Source: Helicobacter suis
GTDB taxonomy: Bacteria > Campylobacterota > Campylobacteria > Campylobacterales > Helicobacteraceae
Reading direction: 5' to 3'
DNA: 64,000 bases
Assembly: GCF_902196125.1 (NCBI RefSeq)
Contig: NZ_CABIKG010000004.1
Coordinates: 37,422 to 101,421, forward strand
Shown here: positions 38,644 through 48,506 of the stretch, in pieces
Numbering within the stretch: position 1 is the first letter of the stretch
How the letters are laid out: each line of letters opens with the position of its first letter
The notes under the pieces: generated by a model
The model's input: the letters and a program-made list of their open reading frames with translations, nothing else
Database searches by the model: none
Told to the model about the DNA's origin: nothing
Program-made: the position numbers and the translations under genes

Positions 38644-38766
38644 CTAGTCTTGGTTATTGTTGCGGCTATTGTTATTTTGGTTATTGCTATTGTTGTTGCG
38701 GTTGCTATTTTGTTGGTTATTATTTTGGCTGTTGCAACAACCGCCGTTGTTTTGATTCATATTCAT
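38644..38766 (-). CDS. Asn-rich 40-residue microprotein with a GGCC motif
   Basis: ATG at 38764-38766 follows AAGGAG with good spacing (an overlapping earlier ATG stops after two codons). The product has 40 residues: about half are Asn, with Gln, Ser and Arg making up most of the rest, and a GGCC pair of cysteines at residues 8-11. There is no hydrophobic segment. The position near ksgA corresponds to HP1432 in H. pylori, which encodes Hpn-like, a small low-complexity nickel protein rich in His and Gln; H. pylori Hpn also has CC pairs. This peptide has no His. Metal binding through the cysteines is a guess. Translation is supported only by the ribosome site and clean low-complexity coding. 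Confidence 0.6.
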   Translation of the reverse strand: MNMNQNNGGCCNSQNNNQQNSNRNNNSNNQNNNSRNNNQD

Positions 38767-38835
38767 AGCATTCTCCTTCCATAGATTTAGAAATCCTTAG
38801 GATTTCCGGGCGCATAGTAGCATAAATTGCTATGC

Positions 38836-39381
38836 CTAGAGTAAATGAGTTTGTACCCATTCTTGCAGACGGGTTTTAGCTTGACTATGGTTTTTTAAAA
38901 ACTCTTGGTGCGCATTCTTTTGTGTGTAGTTTGTGGTGCAAAAAATACCTAAGCTAGGGATAGCATAAGATCGCGCCACACTTAAAACGCTAAAAAATTC
39001 CATGTTTTCTAGGGCAATACCGGCAGCATGCATGTGTTTTGAAAAAATAGGATTAGTGTGGATATAATTACTTGAATTAACTACCACGCTAGGCAAATCC
39101 CATGTATCAAACTCCCATTCTTGGATTTCTAAATAATTTTCTAGCGGGGTGTAGCTATCTTGGAGGGTAAAACTTTGCTCAATCTGAGTAGAGCGCACGC
39201 TTTTATACAAACTAAGTAGAGGCATATTTAAATCATAAGATCCAGCCGTACCAATGAAAATTAAAATATTAGGTTTTTCAAGTAGACAAAGACGACTCAA
39301 ATTTAAAGCACTCTCTACTAAACCAACCCCAATACTTTTTGCAAAATCAAAACTTTCATCTCTTCCGGCACACACTAACAA
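38836..39381 (-). CDS. Nucleoside phosphorylase-family protein
   Basis: A 181-residue protein with the purine nucleoside phosphorylase/MTA-nucleosidase fold: phosphate/ribose-site segments IFIGTAGSYD and the GIALENMEFFSVL motif in place of the usual (V/E)DMEGAA. It is shorter than standard PNP (about 230), with a reduced N terminus. The start is TTG with AAAGGA six bases before it; the ATG overlapping that site is out of frame. A purine-salvage role is likely, but the exact substrate is not determined. It is divergent from ksgA. Confidence 0.75.
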   Translation of the reverse strand: MLVCAGRDESFDFAKSIGVGLVESALNLSRLCLLEKPNILIFIGTAGSYDLNMPLLSLYKSVRSTQIEQSFTLQDSYTPLENYLEIQEWEFDTWDLPSVVVNSSNYIHTNPIFSKHMHAAGIALENMEFFSVLSVARSYAIPSLGIFCTTNYTQKNAHQEFLKNHSQAKTRLQEWVQTHLL

Positions 39382-39433
39382 AACATATCCTTTATATAAA
39401 ATTGCATGCTAGCACTTTTAAGTTAGCCTATGC

Positions 39434-39439
39434 TACAAT
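39434..39439 (+). promoter_or_regulatory. Extended -10 box of the ksgA operon
   Basis: TATGC-TACAAT, 26 bases before the ksgA ATG, predicts a leader of about 20 bases and drives the long plus-strand unit to 47244. Confidence 0.55.
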
Positions 39440-39464
39440 GGGGCAGAAATTTTAAAGCAAAGAA

Positions 39465-40343
39465 ATGGCGGTTTTAGGCCAGCATTTTTTACACGATGCC
39501 CATTATCTGGGGCAGATCTTACAATCCATTCCCTATGAGCATTTTAAGGATTGGATACAGCTAGTAGAAATAGGGGTTGGCTTGGGAGATCTGACGACCC
39601 GGCTATTAAATAAGTTAGAGTCGCCTAAAAGCTTGTTAGCCTACGAAGTGGATCCCGGTTTGGCCCAGAGGTTATATCATAAGCTAGGGCCTTTGTCTGA
39701 GCGTTTAGAGCTGGTTGTGGGTGATGTGATGCAATGTAAGGGGATTAATGGAGCAAATAGGCAAGTGTGCATACAAACAGCAAAAGCAGAGATTAGACTT
39801 GATCTTTCTGAAACCGCCTTTTTATGCCAAAAGCCCTATTTTTTGGTCTCCAATTTACCCTATTACATTGCCACACCCATCATCACAAGAGCCCTTAGAG
39901 ACGCCTTATGTATGGGTATGGCAGTTATGGTGCAGTTAGAAGTAGCGGATAAGTTTTGTGCACTTACACACAGTAGCAGTTACGGGGCTTTAAGCGTGCT
40001 AGCAGATAGCCTATGTTGGCAACGCCATTTACTCTTTGAGATCAATAAAGAGGCTTTTAATCCCCCGCCTAAGGTCCAATCAGCCTTTATGCGTTTACTT
40101 AAAAAACCCTTAGTAGAAAGAGAAACGAAGGGGTGGGATTTAAAAAGTTTGGAGCATTTGCTTAAAATCTGTTTTAAAGCTAACCGCAAAACTTTATACA
40201 ACAATCTAAAAGGGAGCTATCCAATAGAGCGTATCCAAGCTTTCTACACAGCGCACAATTTAGAATTTACATTGCGCCCTCACCAGCTAGATCCAGCCCA
40301 CTACGCTAGTCTACTTGCTTTTCTCCACAATCCAACACAATAG
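39465..40343 (+). CDS. ksgA: 16S rRNA dimethyladenosine transferase
   Basis: KsgA dimethylates two adjacent adenines in 16S rRNA helix 45 during small-subunit assembly. The SAM-binding motif VEIGVGLGDLT and the catalytic VSNLPYYIATP motif are present, and FNPPPKVQSAFMRL is typical. At 292 residues it is about 20 longer than usual; the extra part is a loop near residues 90-115 (CKGINGANRQVCIQ). It starts the operon with rnj (8-base gap), the same pair as HP1431-HP1430. Confidence 0.96.
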   Translation: MAVLGQHFLHDAHYLGQILQSIPYEHFKDWIQLVEIGVGLGDLTTRLLNKLESPKSLLAYEVDPGLAQRLYHKLGPLSERLELVVGDVMQCKGINGANRQVCIQTAKAEIRLDLSETAFLCQKPYFLVSNLPYYIATPIITRALRDALCMGMAVMVQLEVADKFCALTHSSSYGALSVLADSLCWQRHLLFEINKEAFNPPPKVQSAFMRLLKKPLVERETKGWDLKSLEHLLKICFKANRKTLYNNLKGSYPIERIQAFYTAHNLEFTLRPHQLDPAHYASLLAFLHNPTQ

Positions 40344-40351
40344 GAAATACT

Positions 40352-42319
40352 ATGGATAATCCGTTTAACGATTCAAACAACCCGCCTCAAGATAGCAACT
40401 CTAAAGTAGAAAACACTTCTCAACCCAAAAAGATAAATCCTGCAAAACCGGCGCGCTTTAACCGCATTAGACAAGGGAGGGGGGAATTTTATAACAAAAA
40501 TCCACAAGCACACACAAGCCAAGAACAGGTCGGCGTAAAAAGCGTTACTAAGGCTAATGAGCGGGGTAATTTAGGTTTTCATAAGGAACTCAAACAAGGT
40601 GTAGAAACCAATCATAAAATCCACATTAACCACCTCAACCCACACTATAAACTAGATTTAAGTGTTAAAGCACGGGTAAAAATCACCCCTTTAGGAGGGT
40701 TAGGCGAAATTGGGGGAAATATGATGGTAATTGAAACCCTTAATCAAGCCATTATTATAGATGTGGGCATGAGTTTTCCAAGTGAGGATATGCATGGAGT
40801 GGATATTTTAATCCCTGATTTTAGCTATCTACACAGCATTAAAGAGAAGATCGTAGGCGTGATCATCACCCATGCCCATGAAGATCATATTGGGGCTGTA
40901 CCTTATTTGTTTAAAGAATTACAATTCCCCCTTTATGGTACACCGCTTAGTTTGGGCATGATTGGTAATAAATTTGATGAACATGGCCTTAAAAAGTTTA
41001 AAAACTATTTTAAAATCGTGCAAAAACGCCAACCTATCCAGATTGGCGAATTTACCATTGAGTGGATTCACATCACCCACTCTATCATTGATGCAAGCGC
41101 ATTAGCCATTCAAACTAAAGTAGGCACGATTATTCATACAGGCGATTTTAAAATTGATCACACACCCGTGGATAATATCCCCACCGATCTTTACCGCCTA
41201 GCTTATTACGGTGAACAGGGAGTTATGCTACTTTTAAGTGATAGTACTAACTCTTATAAACCCGGTATCACCCCTTCAGAAAGTAGCATTGGTCCGGTAT
41301 TTGATAATCTTTTTAAAAACGCAACTGGAAGAGTGATCATGAGTACTTTTTCCTCTAATATCCACCGGGTTTATCAGGCGATTCAATATGCAATTAACTA
41401 CGGGCGCAAAGTAGCCGTCATTGGGCGCTCTATGGAGAAAAACTTAGACATTGCCCGCGAATTAGGCTATATCCATCTGCCCTCTAAAGCCTTTATAGAA
41501 GCCCATGAAGTTGAAAAACACCCCGATCATGAAGTCTTTATTGTTACAACCGGTTCACAAGGTGAAACCATGAGTGCGCTTTATCGCATGGCCACTGATG
41601 AACACCGCCACATTAGCATTAAACCTAGCGATCTTATTATTCTTTCAGCTAAAGCCATTCCGGGTAATGAAGCCAGTGTTTCTAGTATTTTAAATTTACT
41701 CATGAAAAAAGAAGCCCAAGTGGTTTATCAATCCTTTGATATTCATGTTAGCGGGCATGCCGCCCAAGAGGAACAAAAACTCATGTTACGCCTTATTAAA
41801 CCTAAATTTTTCCTACCCGTGCATGGGGAGTATAACCATGTAGCCCGCCATAAAGAAACAGCTATTGCTTGTGGAGTCCCTGAGAAAAATATCTATCTCA
41901 TGGAAGATGGCGATCAAGTGGAGGTTAACCCTAACTTTATGCGCAAAACTAAAAGTGTAAAAAGCGGAAAAAGTTATGTAGACAACACCAATAATATTAG
42001 CATTGAGGAAAGAATTGTACAAGATCGCCAAGAAATTGCCAGTGCGGGGCTTTTAAGCGCGGTGTTATTTATCTCTAAAGCAGGAGAACTCATGCCCACC
42101 TCTCAGATCACCACTTTAGGGATTGTCAATTTTAAAGAGGAGCGCTCTTTATTAGAGGAATTGCAGGGTTCTTTGAGTTTGCACATTAAAGCCTTGCGTT
42201 TTGATGTGATTTCTAATACCAAGCATTTGGAGGATAATGTGCGCAATTTTCTAAGAAAGGCTCTTTTTAAGCACACTAAAAAATATCCGGCCATTGTAAG
42301 CCATGTGTTTCTTAGCTAA
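40352..42319 (+). CDS. rnj: Ribonuclease J
   Basis: A metallo-beta-lactamase/beta-CASP nuclease with 5'-to-3' exo- and endonuclease activity, the main RNA-decay enzyme in Helicobacter. The zinc motif HAHEDH lies near residue 174. An unstructured, Asn/Lys/Gln-rich N-terminal extension of about 105 residues precedes the catalytic core, as in H. pylori RNase J where it is important for RNA binding and tetramer formation. Length 655. Its stop overlaps the next ATG (TAATG). Confidence 0.95.
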   Translation: MDNPFNDSNNPPQDSNSKVENTSQPKKINPAKPARFNRIRQGRGEFYNKNPQAHTSQEQVGVKSVTKANERGNLGFHKELKQGVETNHKIHINHLNPHYKLDLSVKARVKITPLGGLGEIGGNMMVIETLNQAIIIDVGMSFPSEDMHGVDILIPDFSYLHSIKEKIVGVIITHAHEDHIGAVPYLFKELQFPLYGTPLSLGMIGNKFDEHGLKKFKNYFKIVQKRQPIQIGEFTIEWIHITHSIIDASALAIQTKVGTIIHTGDFKIDHTPVDNIPTDLYRLAYYGEQGVMLLLSDSTNSYKPGITPSESSIGPVFDNLFKNATGRVIMSTFSSNIHRVYQAIQYAINYGRKVAVIGRSMEKNLDIARELGYIHLPSKAFIEAHEVEKHPDHEVFIVTTGSQGETMSALYRMATDEHRHISIKPSDLIILSAKAIPGNEASVSSILNLLMKKEAQVVYQSFDIHVSGHAAQEEQKLMLRLIKPKFFLPVHGEYNHVARHKETAIACGVPEKNIYLMEDGDQVEVNPNFMRKTKSVKSGKSYVDNTNNISIEERIVQDRQEIASAGLLSAVLFISKAGELMPTSQITTLGIVNFKEERSLLEELQGSLSLHIKALRFDVISNTKHLEDNVRNFLRKALFKHTKKYPAIVSHVFLS

Positions 42320-43350
42320 TGAAAGCGTGGGTATTTGGGCTATTAATAGCAGGGATATTACAAGGGAGTGCTCAGGATAAAGGCATGGAACATACAATCT
42401 ATTTAGCCGGGGGGTGTTTTTGGGGATTAGAGGCTTATATGGAACGCATTTATGGAGTTAAAAAAGCTATAGTGGGCTATGCTAATGGTAAAAGCGATCA
42501 GACAAATTACCATGAATTACATAACACAGATCATGCAGAAACGGTAAAAGTAGAATTTGATCCACACCAAATTAGCCTAGATAAACTCTTACTTTATTAT
42601 TTTAAGGTCATTGATCCAACCAGTTTAAACCAACAGGGTAATGACCGTGGCCGCCAGTATCGCACGGGTATTTACTATGTAGACTCTAAAGATGAACCCA
42701 TTATTGCTAAAGCTTTAGCGCGTTTACAAAGCCATTATCAACAAAAAATACGAATCGAACTAGAACCTTTAAAAAACTTTGTTGTAGCTGAGGAGTACCA
42801 TCAAGATTATCTTAAGAAAAATCCGGGGGGGTATTGTCATATTGATTTAAAAAAGGCCGATGAGGTGATCATTGATGCTAAAGATTATCATAAACTCAGC
42901 GATGCGCAGCTTAAGGCAAAACTAACTAATCTACAATACCAAGTTACCCAGAAAGGACAAACTGAAGCCGCATTTGATAATGCCTATTTTGATCAAGACA
43001 AACCGGGTATTTATGTGGATATTACTACAGGTGAACCCCTCTTTTTATCCACCGATAAATTTAACTCAGGTTGTGGGTGGCCTAGTTTTAGTAAACCCAT
43101 TGATCAAAAGGTGGTGAACTATTTTAAAGACACCAGCCATAACATGATTCGCACAGAAGTTAAAAGCCGTGTAGGGCATGCACACTTAGGGCATGTTTTT
43201 GAAGATGGGCCTAAGCAACTAGGAGGGTTGCGCTACTGTATTAATAGTGCGGCGCTTAAATTTATCCCCTTAGAGGACATGGAAAAAGAAGGTTATGGGG
43301 CTTTAATCCCGATGCTTAAAAAAGCCATGCTTAAAGAGATTAAAAAGTGA
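42319..43350 (+). CDS. msrAB: Fused methionine sulfoxide reductase MsrA-MsrB
   Basis: Repairs both isomers of oxidised methionine. After an apparent signal peptide (residues 1-19, GILQGSAQ), an MsrA domain has the catalytic GGCFWGLE (near 31-38). An MsrB domain follows with CGWPSF (near 251) and the catalytic RYCINS (near 305). H. pylori has a similar fusion (HP0224) at another locus. Here the gene sits between rnj and kdsD, which are adjacent in H. pylori, so it was inserted or moved. The signal peptide suggests a periplasmic enzyme. It overlaps the next gene by four bases. The MsrB part lacks the usual zinc CxxC pairs. Confidence 0.94.
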   Translation: MKAWVFGLLIAGILQGSAQDKGMEHTIYLAGGCFWGLEAYMERIYGVKKAIVGYANGKSDQTNYHELHNTDHAETVKVEFDPHQISLDKLLLYYFKVIDPTSLNQQGNDRGRQYRTGIYYVDSKDEPIIAKALARLQSHYQQKIRIELEPLKNFVVAEEYHQDYLKKNPGGYCHIDLKKADEVIIDAKDYHKLSDAQLKAKLTNLQYQVTQKGQTEAAFDNAYFDQDKPGIYVDITTGEPLFLSTDKFNSGCGWPSFSKPIDQKVVNYFKDTSHNMIRTEVKSRVGHAHLGHVFEDGPKQLGGLRYCINSAALKFIPLEDMEKEGYGALIPMLKKAMLKEIKK

Positions 43351-44306
43351 AATCTGATTTTGGTAAGTTAGCAAAGCAAATTTTAAATGCAGAAGCAGAG
43401 GCGCTTTTAAGAGTCAGTTTAAATCACACAACCCTAGAGCCCATTATCACATGCCTAGCACATGCCCCTTTAGTGGTGATAATGGGAGTGGGCAAAAGCG
43501 CACACATTGGGCGTAAAATTACAGCTACTCTGACAAGTACCGGCACTAAGGCGATCTTTTTACACCCCACCGAAAGTTTACATGGCGACATGGGTATTGT
43601 AGGGCCTAGAGATGTGATTTTAGCTATTAGCTATGGAGGCGAGAGCATGGAGCTTTTAGAGGCTTTGGGGTCTTTAAAACCTAAAACCCTGATTGCTATG
43701 ACTAAAGATTGCAATAATTCTTTAAGCAAATTAGCCACTTATTTAATCCCTTTAAAACTCACTCAAGAGGCTATCTCTTTTGGTGTTCCTAGCACTTCAA
43801 CTACTCTAAGCCTCGCATTAGGTGATGTGCTAGCAGCATGCTTAATGGAGGTTAAAAATTTTAGTAGAGAGGATTTTGCTAAATTACACCCGGGAGGGCT
43901 ACTAGGTAAAAAATTGCGCCTAAGAGTTAAAGATATTTTATTGACTAAAAACTTGCCCCTAGTAGATCAAGAGGCTTGTTTACATGCTGCTTTAGTTGAG
44001 GCTAATGATAAATGTTTGGGCAATGCTTTATTAGTTGATGATCAACAAAGACTAATCGGGATTTTAAGCGATGGGGATATTAGACGCGCTTTGCTCCAAT
44101 CTGAGTTTGATTCTACTGCCCCAGCTAAAAACTTTGCAACCCTCAATCCTAAAACAATTAGTAATTTAGACATGTTAGTTGTAGAGGCTTTAGAATTAAT
44201 AGAGACTTATAAAATTTCGCTTTTAGTGGTTTGTGATGATCAAAAGAAAGTTTTAGGCGTTTTACACTTGCATACTTTACTAGCCTTAGGGCTAGGGAAT
44301 AACTAA
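43347..44306 (+). CDS. kdsD: Arabinose-5-phosphate isomerase (KdsD/KpsF)
   Basis: Converts ribulose-5-phosphate to arabinose-5-phosphate for KDO synthesis, hence for LPS. The N-terminal SIS domain has [21 protein letters not shown] and [10 protein letters not shown]; two CBS domains occupy about residues 200-319 ([12 protein letters not shown]). Length 319. It corresponds to HP1429, next to rnj in H. pylori. Translationally coupled to msrAB by a 4-base overlap. Confidence 0.94.
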   Translation: MKSDFGKLAKQILNAEAEALLRVSLNHTTLEPIITCLAHAPLVVIMGVGKSAHIGRKITATLTSTGTKAIFLHPTESLHGDMGIVGPRDVILAISYGGESMELLEALGSLKPKTLIAMTKDCNNSLSKLATYLIPLKLTQEAISFGVPSTSTTLSLALGDVLAACLMEVKNFSREDFAKLHPGGLLGKKLRLRVKDILLTKNLPLVDQEACLHAALVEANDKCLGNALLVDDQQRLIGILSDGDIRRALLQSEFDSTAPAKNFATLNPKTISNLDMLVVEALELIETYKISLLVVCDDQKKVLGVLHLHTLLALGLGNN

Positions 44307-44325
44307 CAGCTTAAAAGAGAAGACG

Positions 44326-44565
44326 ATGTTTGAAAGATTAGATTTAATCATTAAGGATATTGAAAATACCAAAGAAGAGATAGAGCTACTCTTAAAAATA
44401 GCGCATTTAAGTTTGAGTGATTTTATTTTGATGAAACGGGGGAGTATGGATATTCCAGAAACTTTAAATATGGCCTTTTATACGCAAATAGGAGAACGGG
44501 TAGAGGAACTAAAAGAACATATCAATGCTTTAAATAAATACAAGCGAGAGATGTTAGTTTTTTAG
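44326..44565 (+). CDS. Small conserved helical protein (HP1531-like)
   Basis: A 79-residue, charged, all-helical protein (IIKDIENTKEEIELLLKIA and ERVEELKEHINALNKY) with no membrane segment, likely a two-helix coiled coil. H. pylori has a protein of this size (HP1531) directly before glmS, and the same order is seen here. The start follows AGAAGACG. It is 19 bases after kdsD and 11 before glmS. Function is unknown; a role linked to amino-sugar supply is suggested only by position. Confidence 0.82.
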   Translation: MFERLDLIIKDIENTKEEIELLLKIAHLSLSDFILMKRGSMDIPETLNMAFYTQIGERVEELKEHINALNKYKREMLVF

Positions 44566-44576
44566 AAAGGATTTTT

Positions 44577-46385
44577 ATGTGCGGGATTATGGGCTATATT
44601 GGAATAGCAGATAAAAAAACTCTCTTGCTTGAAGGGTTAAAAGAATTAGATTATCGGGGGTATGATAGCGCAGGGCTAGCAACAATTGGGGCTGCTGATT
44701 TTAAATTAGAAGTCTTTAAAACAAGTGGCAAAATTACAGCCCTAGAATCATTAACGCAAAATTTTAGCGCATCTGGACTTGGAGTAGGCATTGCCCACAC
44801 GCGTTGGGCTACACATGGCAAACCCACTACAGCCAACGCCCACCCCCATGTTTATCAAAATAGCGCCCTTGTGCACAATGGAATTATTGAAAATTATGCC
44901 GCGCTTAAAGCAGATTTAAAAATAAAAGGGCATGTTTTTAGTAGCCAAACAGATAGCGAGGTAATTGTCCATGTCTTTGAAGAAGAATTAGCAAATTTAT
45001 CTAACTCTAATAGTATTTCTCAAGGCTTGGCTCTGCAGGCTTTTAAAAACACCATTGCTAAATTAGAGGGGGCGTATGCGATTTTGCTTATCCATGCCAA
45101 ATTACCCACTTGTATTTTTTATGCCAAAAACCGCTCGCCCTTACTTCTTGCTAAGACTCAAGATAGCGTTTATTTTGCTAGTGCTGAAAGCGGGCTTATT
45201 GGTAGAGCTAAGCAAATGGTGCGTTTAGAAGAGGGGGCACTTGGGTGCATGGATTATCACACGCCTTTGCATTTTAAAACCACTCCCATTTCAAAAGATA
45301 TACAAGAGAGCAATAAAGAAGGTTTTGCTACCTTTATGGAAAAAGAAATTTATGAGCAGGATAAAGTCTTAACCCTACTAGATAGATGGACACCCACCCA
45401 TGCGCATTTAGAACTTCCTAAGGATTTTTTAGATCAGATTTCTACTGTAACAATTAGTGCTTGTGGATCAAGTTATCACGCCGCTTTAGTGGCAAAATAT
45501 CTCATAGAAAGCCTAGCCCATGTTAAAGTGCAAGTAGAGCTAGCCAGTGAATACCGCTATGGGCATTTTGCAACTAGACAAGATGAGCTTTTTATCGCGA
45601 TTTCTCAAAGTGGCGAGAGTGCAGACACTTTAGAGGCGTTAAAATTAGCCAAGAACTTAGGATTAAAAACTCTAGGGATTTGTAATACGCAAAACTCTAC
45701 AATGGGAGCGCTAGCAGATACCACCCTTTTAACCCGTGCGGGATTAGAAAAAAGTGTGGCCTCTACTAAAGCTTTTTCTAGTCAAGTTTTACTTCTATGG
45801 CTTTTAGCACTTGTACTAGCCAAACAAAATAGATTAGATACTAAAGTACAACACGATCAAATGCAAGCTTTAAAAACTAGCATGCAAGCCATCACCGATA
45901 CACTCAAATTACATGAGAACATTAAAGAAATTAGCAAACAGATTTTAGATCAAAACCCACAGGGCTATTTTTTCATGGGGCGGGGTGTGTTTTATCCTTT
46001 GGCTTTAGAAGGGGCGCTTAAGTTAAAAGAAATTGCCTATGTGTATGCGCAAGGTTATGCCAGTGCAGAGATGAAACATGGCCCCATTGCCCTAGCTGAT
46101 TGCAATTTATTATGCACCGCCCTTTTACCCGCTCATTTGCTTTTTGCTAAAAATTGTAGCAGTGTTGAGGAATTACAAGCCCGCGATGCGCGTATTTTTG
46201 CCCTAAGTCCTGAAAAGATTGCCAATGCCCATTTTCAGATCAATACCCCCCACTACCCCCACTACATGCCCGAGTTTTTTAGCATGCTGGTTGTTTTGCA
46301 ACTCTTTGCCCTTGAAATGGCACAATTAAAAGGCTTAAATGTAGACAAGCCCCGTAATTTAGCTAAAAGTGTAACTGTTGAGTAA
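44577..46385 (+). CDS. glmS: Glucosamine-6-phosphate synthase
   Basis: Makes glucosamine-6-phosphate from fructose-6-phosphate and glutamine, the entry to peptidoglycan and LPS amino sugars. The N-terminal nucleophile Cys2 (MCGIMGYIG), the glutaminase motifs HTRWATHG and QTDSEVIVH, and two SIS domains (ISACGSSYHAAL, ISQSGESADTLEAL) are present, ending in KPRNLAKSVTVE. Length 602. AAAGG precedes the ATG. No glmS ribozyme is seen in the 11-base spacer. Confidence 0.98.
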   Translation: MCGIMGYIGIADKKTLLLEGLKELDYRGYDSAGLATIGAADFKLEVFKTSGKITALESLTQNFSASGLGVGIAHTRWATHGKPTTANAHPHVYQNSALVHNGIIENYAALKADLKIKGHVFSSQTDSEVIVHVFEEELANLSNSNSISQGLALQAFKNTIAKLEGAYAILLIHAKLPTCIFYAKNRSPLLLAKTQDSVYFASAESGLIGRAKQMVRLEEGALGCMDYHTPLHFKTTPISKDIQESNKEGFATFMEKEIYEQDKVLTLLDRWTPTHAHLELPKDFLDQISTVTISACGSSYHAALVAKYLIESLAHVKVQVELASEYRYGHFATRQDELFIAISQSGESADTLEALKLAKNLGLKTLGICNTQNSTMGALADTTLLTRAGLEKSVASTKAFSSQVLLLWLLALVLAKQNRLDTKVQHDQMQALKTSMQAITDTLKLHENIKEISKQILDQNPQGYFFMGRGVFYPLALEGALKLKEIAYVYAQGYASAEMKHGPIALADCNLLCTALLPAHLLFAKNCSSVEELQARDARIFALSPEKIANAHFQINTPHYPHYMPEFFSMLVVLQLFALEMAQLKGLNVDKPRNLAKSVTVE

Positions 46386-47244
46386 TTTATCTTCTGAATC
46401 TTTACCCATTCCTGTTTGTATTATCCACCTTAAAACCTCCCAAGAAAGAGACATCACTCCCTTACTTTGGCATTTAAACTACCTTTTAAAGCGTTTTAGC
46501 CAAAGAGATATTTTTTCTATTGCCATTTTTAAGGCTATCCATGGACACCAAGATTTTTTACAACAAGGAATCACCTTTGAACACACCCACCCGGTTTTAA
46601 ACGATTTTAGCCCCCATTTGCCTAGCTTTAAAGAAGGTTTGCAATTAGCCTCTTTAGCGCTTAAAACGCCTTTAGATTTTTTAAGTTTTAAACAACTGGG
46701 GCGTTTTGCAAGCCATTATTTACTGTGGCAAGAATGTGTGCGGCTCAAACGCCCTATGATTATTTTAGAAGATGATGTATTACCCACCAACGACTTTTTT
46801 GAAAAATGCCATTTGAGTTTAGAAGCCTTGCATGCGGATAAAGCCCAGATAATACGCCTGCTTGTCCATTCTAAGGGGCATTGTGCAAAAACCTCTATTA
46901 ACTACAACTTTGATCACCTTTTTAGCCCGCAAGGATTAGGTACACATGGCTACATGTTAAACCCTAATGGAGCGTGCAAACTTCTAAAAGCCTGCCCTCC
47001 TCTTTGGACATTAAAAGTAGACACCTATATCGATTCTTATTACAACCACCACGCACTCACCTTTACCCTTAAGTCGGCTATCTTGCTGATTAACCCACTA
47101 GATTCAGAAAGCCCCCCCACTAGTACGGATTATTTCAAGGGTAAATTAAAATGCTTATTTTATCTTCTGCGTACCTGTAATTACATTCTTAAGATTAAGT
47201 TATTTGCCAAGCACTATCTATCCTTATTTTTAAGACCTTCTTAA
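46378..47244 (+). CDS. LPS glycosyltransferase, family 25
   Basis: A 288-residue GT25 protein with the opening PVCIIHLKTSQERD and the acidic metal-site motif ILEDDVLP (near residue 130). H. pylori GT25 members include beta-1,4-galactosyltransferases that build the Lewis backbone, and this would fit with the fucosyltransferase at 34651. The only usable start is TTG at 46378, overlapping the last eight bases of glmS, with no good ribosome site, so translation probably depends on coupling. The C terminus is hydrophobic and basic, suggesting membrane association. Confidence 0.82.
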   Translation: MSNLSSESLPIPVCIIHLKTSQERDITPLLWHLNYLLKRFSQRDIFSIAIFKAIHGHQDFLQQGITFEHTHPVLNDFSPHLPSFKEGLQLASLALKTPLDFLSFKQLGRFASHYLLWQECVRLKRPMIILEDDVLPTNDFFEKCHLSLEALHADKAQIIRLLVHSKGHCAKTSINYNFDHLFSPQGLGTHGYMLNPNGACKLLKACPPLWTLKVDTYIDSYYNHHALTFTLKSAILLINPLDSESPPTSTDYFKGKLKCLFYLLRTCNYILKIKLFAKHYLSLFLRPS

Positions 47245-47340
47245 ATGGTAACAATATAATTGTATTTGTCTGAAGTAAAGCTGTGTTTAAAGGCAGTTAA
47301 ACGCGCGTTAAAAGCACATTAAACTCCAAACTCTAAAAAC

Positions 47341-47356
47341 GCCACCCTATGGTGGC
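47341..47356 (-). terminator. Terminator of the aldo/keto reductase gene
   Basis: GCCACC-ATAG-GGTGGC stem followed on the reverse strand by GTTTTT. It lies about 90 bases after the reductase stop codon. Confidence 0.6.
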
Positions 47357-47382
47357 AGTATAAATAAGCTTTTTTAAAACAA

Positions 47383-47407
47383 GCCCAAAGTTTTTTAACA
47401 CTTGGGC
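47383..47407. terminator. Probable bidirectional terminator between convergent genes
   Basis: GCCCAAAG and CTTGGGC form a stem with one bulged A. On the plus strand GTTTTAT follows; on the minus strand TTGTTTTAAAAAA follows. It sits between the GT25 gene and the reductase gene, which converge. Confidence 0.55.
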
Positions 47408-47446
47408 GTTTTATCTAAAGTAACAACACAAAAAGGCGTTAATCTA

Positions 47447-48436
47447 TCACTTACCCACCAATTTATTTAGTTTTTCAGGATAGCGCGAACCTTCTACTTT
47501 AATGCCAGCTAGGGCTTTATTAAACGCTTCTAATTCCTCTTTACTCCAAGAAACTTGCAAAGCCCCTAAATTTTCTAAAAGACGGGATTCTTTGGTGGTG
47601 CCAAAGAGAGGGACGACAATTTTTTGGGTGTGTAAAATCCATGAGAGGGCTAACTGGGCGGGGGTGATGCCTTTTTTGCTAGCGTGATCTTTGATAAATT
47701 CTACTAAAGGGTAATTCTTAGCCATATTTTCAGGATTAAATTTAGGTACGATGCTTCTAAAATCCCCGCTTGCAAAAGTGGCGTTTTTCTCAAACTTTGC
47801 GCCTAAAAATCCCTTGCCCAAAGGTGAAAACGCCACAAAACCAATGTTATTTTTTTCTAAAAACCCTAAAATCTCTTTTTCAGGTTCGCGCCACCACAGC
47901 GAATATTCACTTTGTAAAGCACTTAGAGGGCAAACAGCATGTGCTTTTTGGATACTAGAGAGCCCGGCCTCACTCATTCCCCAAGCTTTAATTTTGCCCT
48001 CTTTAATGAGGGTTTGCATTGTTTCAGCAACTTCTTCTATAGGTGTGTTTGTATCCACGCGGTGTTGGTAATATAAATCAATGCATTCTACCCCCAGCCG
48101 TTTTAAACTCCCCTCAATGGCGCTTTTAATGCGACTAGGGCTAGAATCTAAAAACATGGTCATGTGTTTATTGTTAGGGTCTTTATGATAAATCCCAAAC
48201 TTACTAGCAACCACCACTTTATCTCTAAATGGTTTGATCGCCTCGCCTAAAAGTTCCTCATTATCAGCCCCATAAGTTTCTGCTGTATCAAAGAAGTTAA
48301 TACCGTGTTCAAAGGCTTTATGAATGAGTTTGATCATTTCTTGTTTGTCATGGACTTCACCATAGCCAAAAGTCATGCCCATAATGCCTAAAGCTAGAGG
48401 GCTTACTTTTAAAGAACCTAGTTGTTTTTGTTGCAT
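47447..48436 (-). CDS. NADPH-dependent aldo/keto reductase
   Basis: A 329-residue AKR similar to HP1193 of H. pylori. Catalytic residues are visible: Asp and Tyr in FFDTAETYGADNEELLG, Lys in VVVASKFG, and His in YYQHRVD. The C-terminal NADPH-site segment is VPLFGTTKESRLLENL. It reduces aldehydes or quinone-like compounds; the physiological substrate is not known. The start follows AAGGAG. Its promoter has TTGACA-N17-TAAAAT with the palindrome shared by three downstream acetyltransferase genes, implying joint control. Confidence 0.93.
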   Translation of the reverse strand: MQQKQLGSLKVSPLALGIMGMTFGYGEVHDKQEMIKLIHKAFEHGINFFDTAETYGADNEELLGEAIKPFRDKVVVASKFGIYHKDPNNKHMTMFLDSSPSRIKSAIEGSLKRLGVECIDLYYQHRVDTNTPIEEVAETMQTLIKEGKIKAWGMSEAGLSSIQKAHAVCPLSALQSEYSLWWREPEKEILGFLEKNNIGFVAFSPLGKGFLGAKFEKNATFASGDFRSIVPKFNPENMAKNYPLVEFIKDHASKKGITPAQLALSWILHTQKIVVPLFGTTKESRLLENLGALQVSWSKEELEAFNKALAGIKVEGSRYPEKLNKLVGK

Positions 48437-48469
48437 GTAAACTCCTTATAAAAAATAAAAAAGCCCGCT

Positions 48470-48498
48470 ATTTTAAATTAGTTTGACACATTTGTCAA
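48470..48498 (-). promoter_or_regulatory. Reductase promoter with palindromic operator over the -35 box
   Basis: -10 TAAAAT at 48470-48475 and -35 TTGACA at 48493-48498, 17 bases apart. The -35 is one arm of the perfect palindrome TTGACA-CATT-TGTCAA (48483-48498). Confidence 0.75.
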
Positions 48499-48506
48499 CA
48501 CCTCGC

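Noticed and set aside
44566..44576. glmS ribozyme or leader control before glmS
   Set aside because: The spacer is only 11 bases and the gene is inside a long operon.
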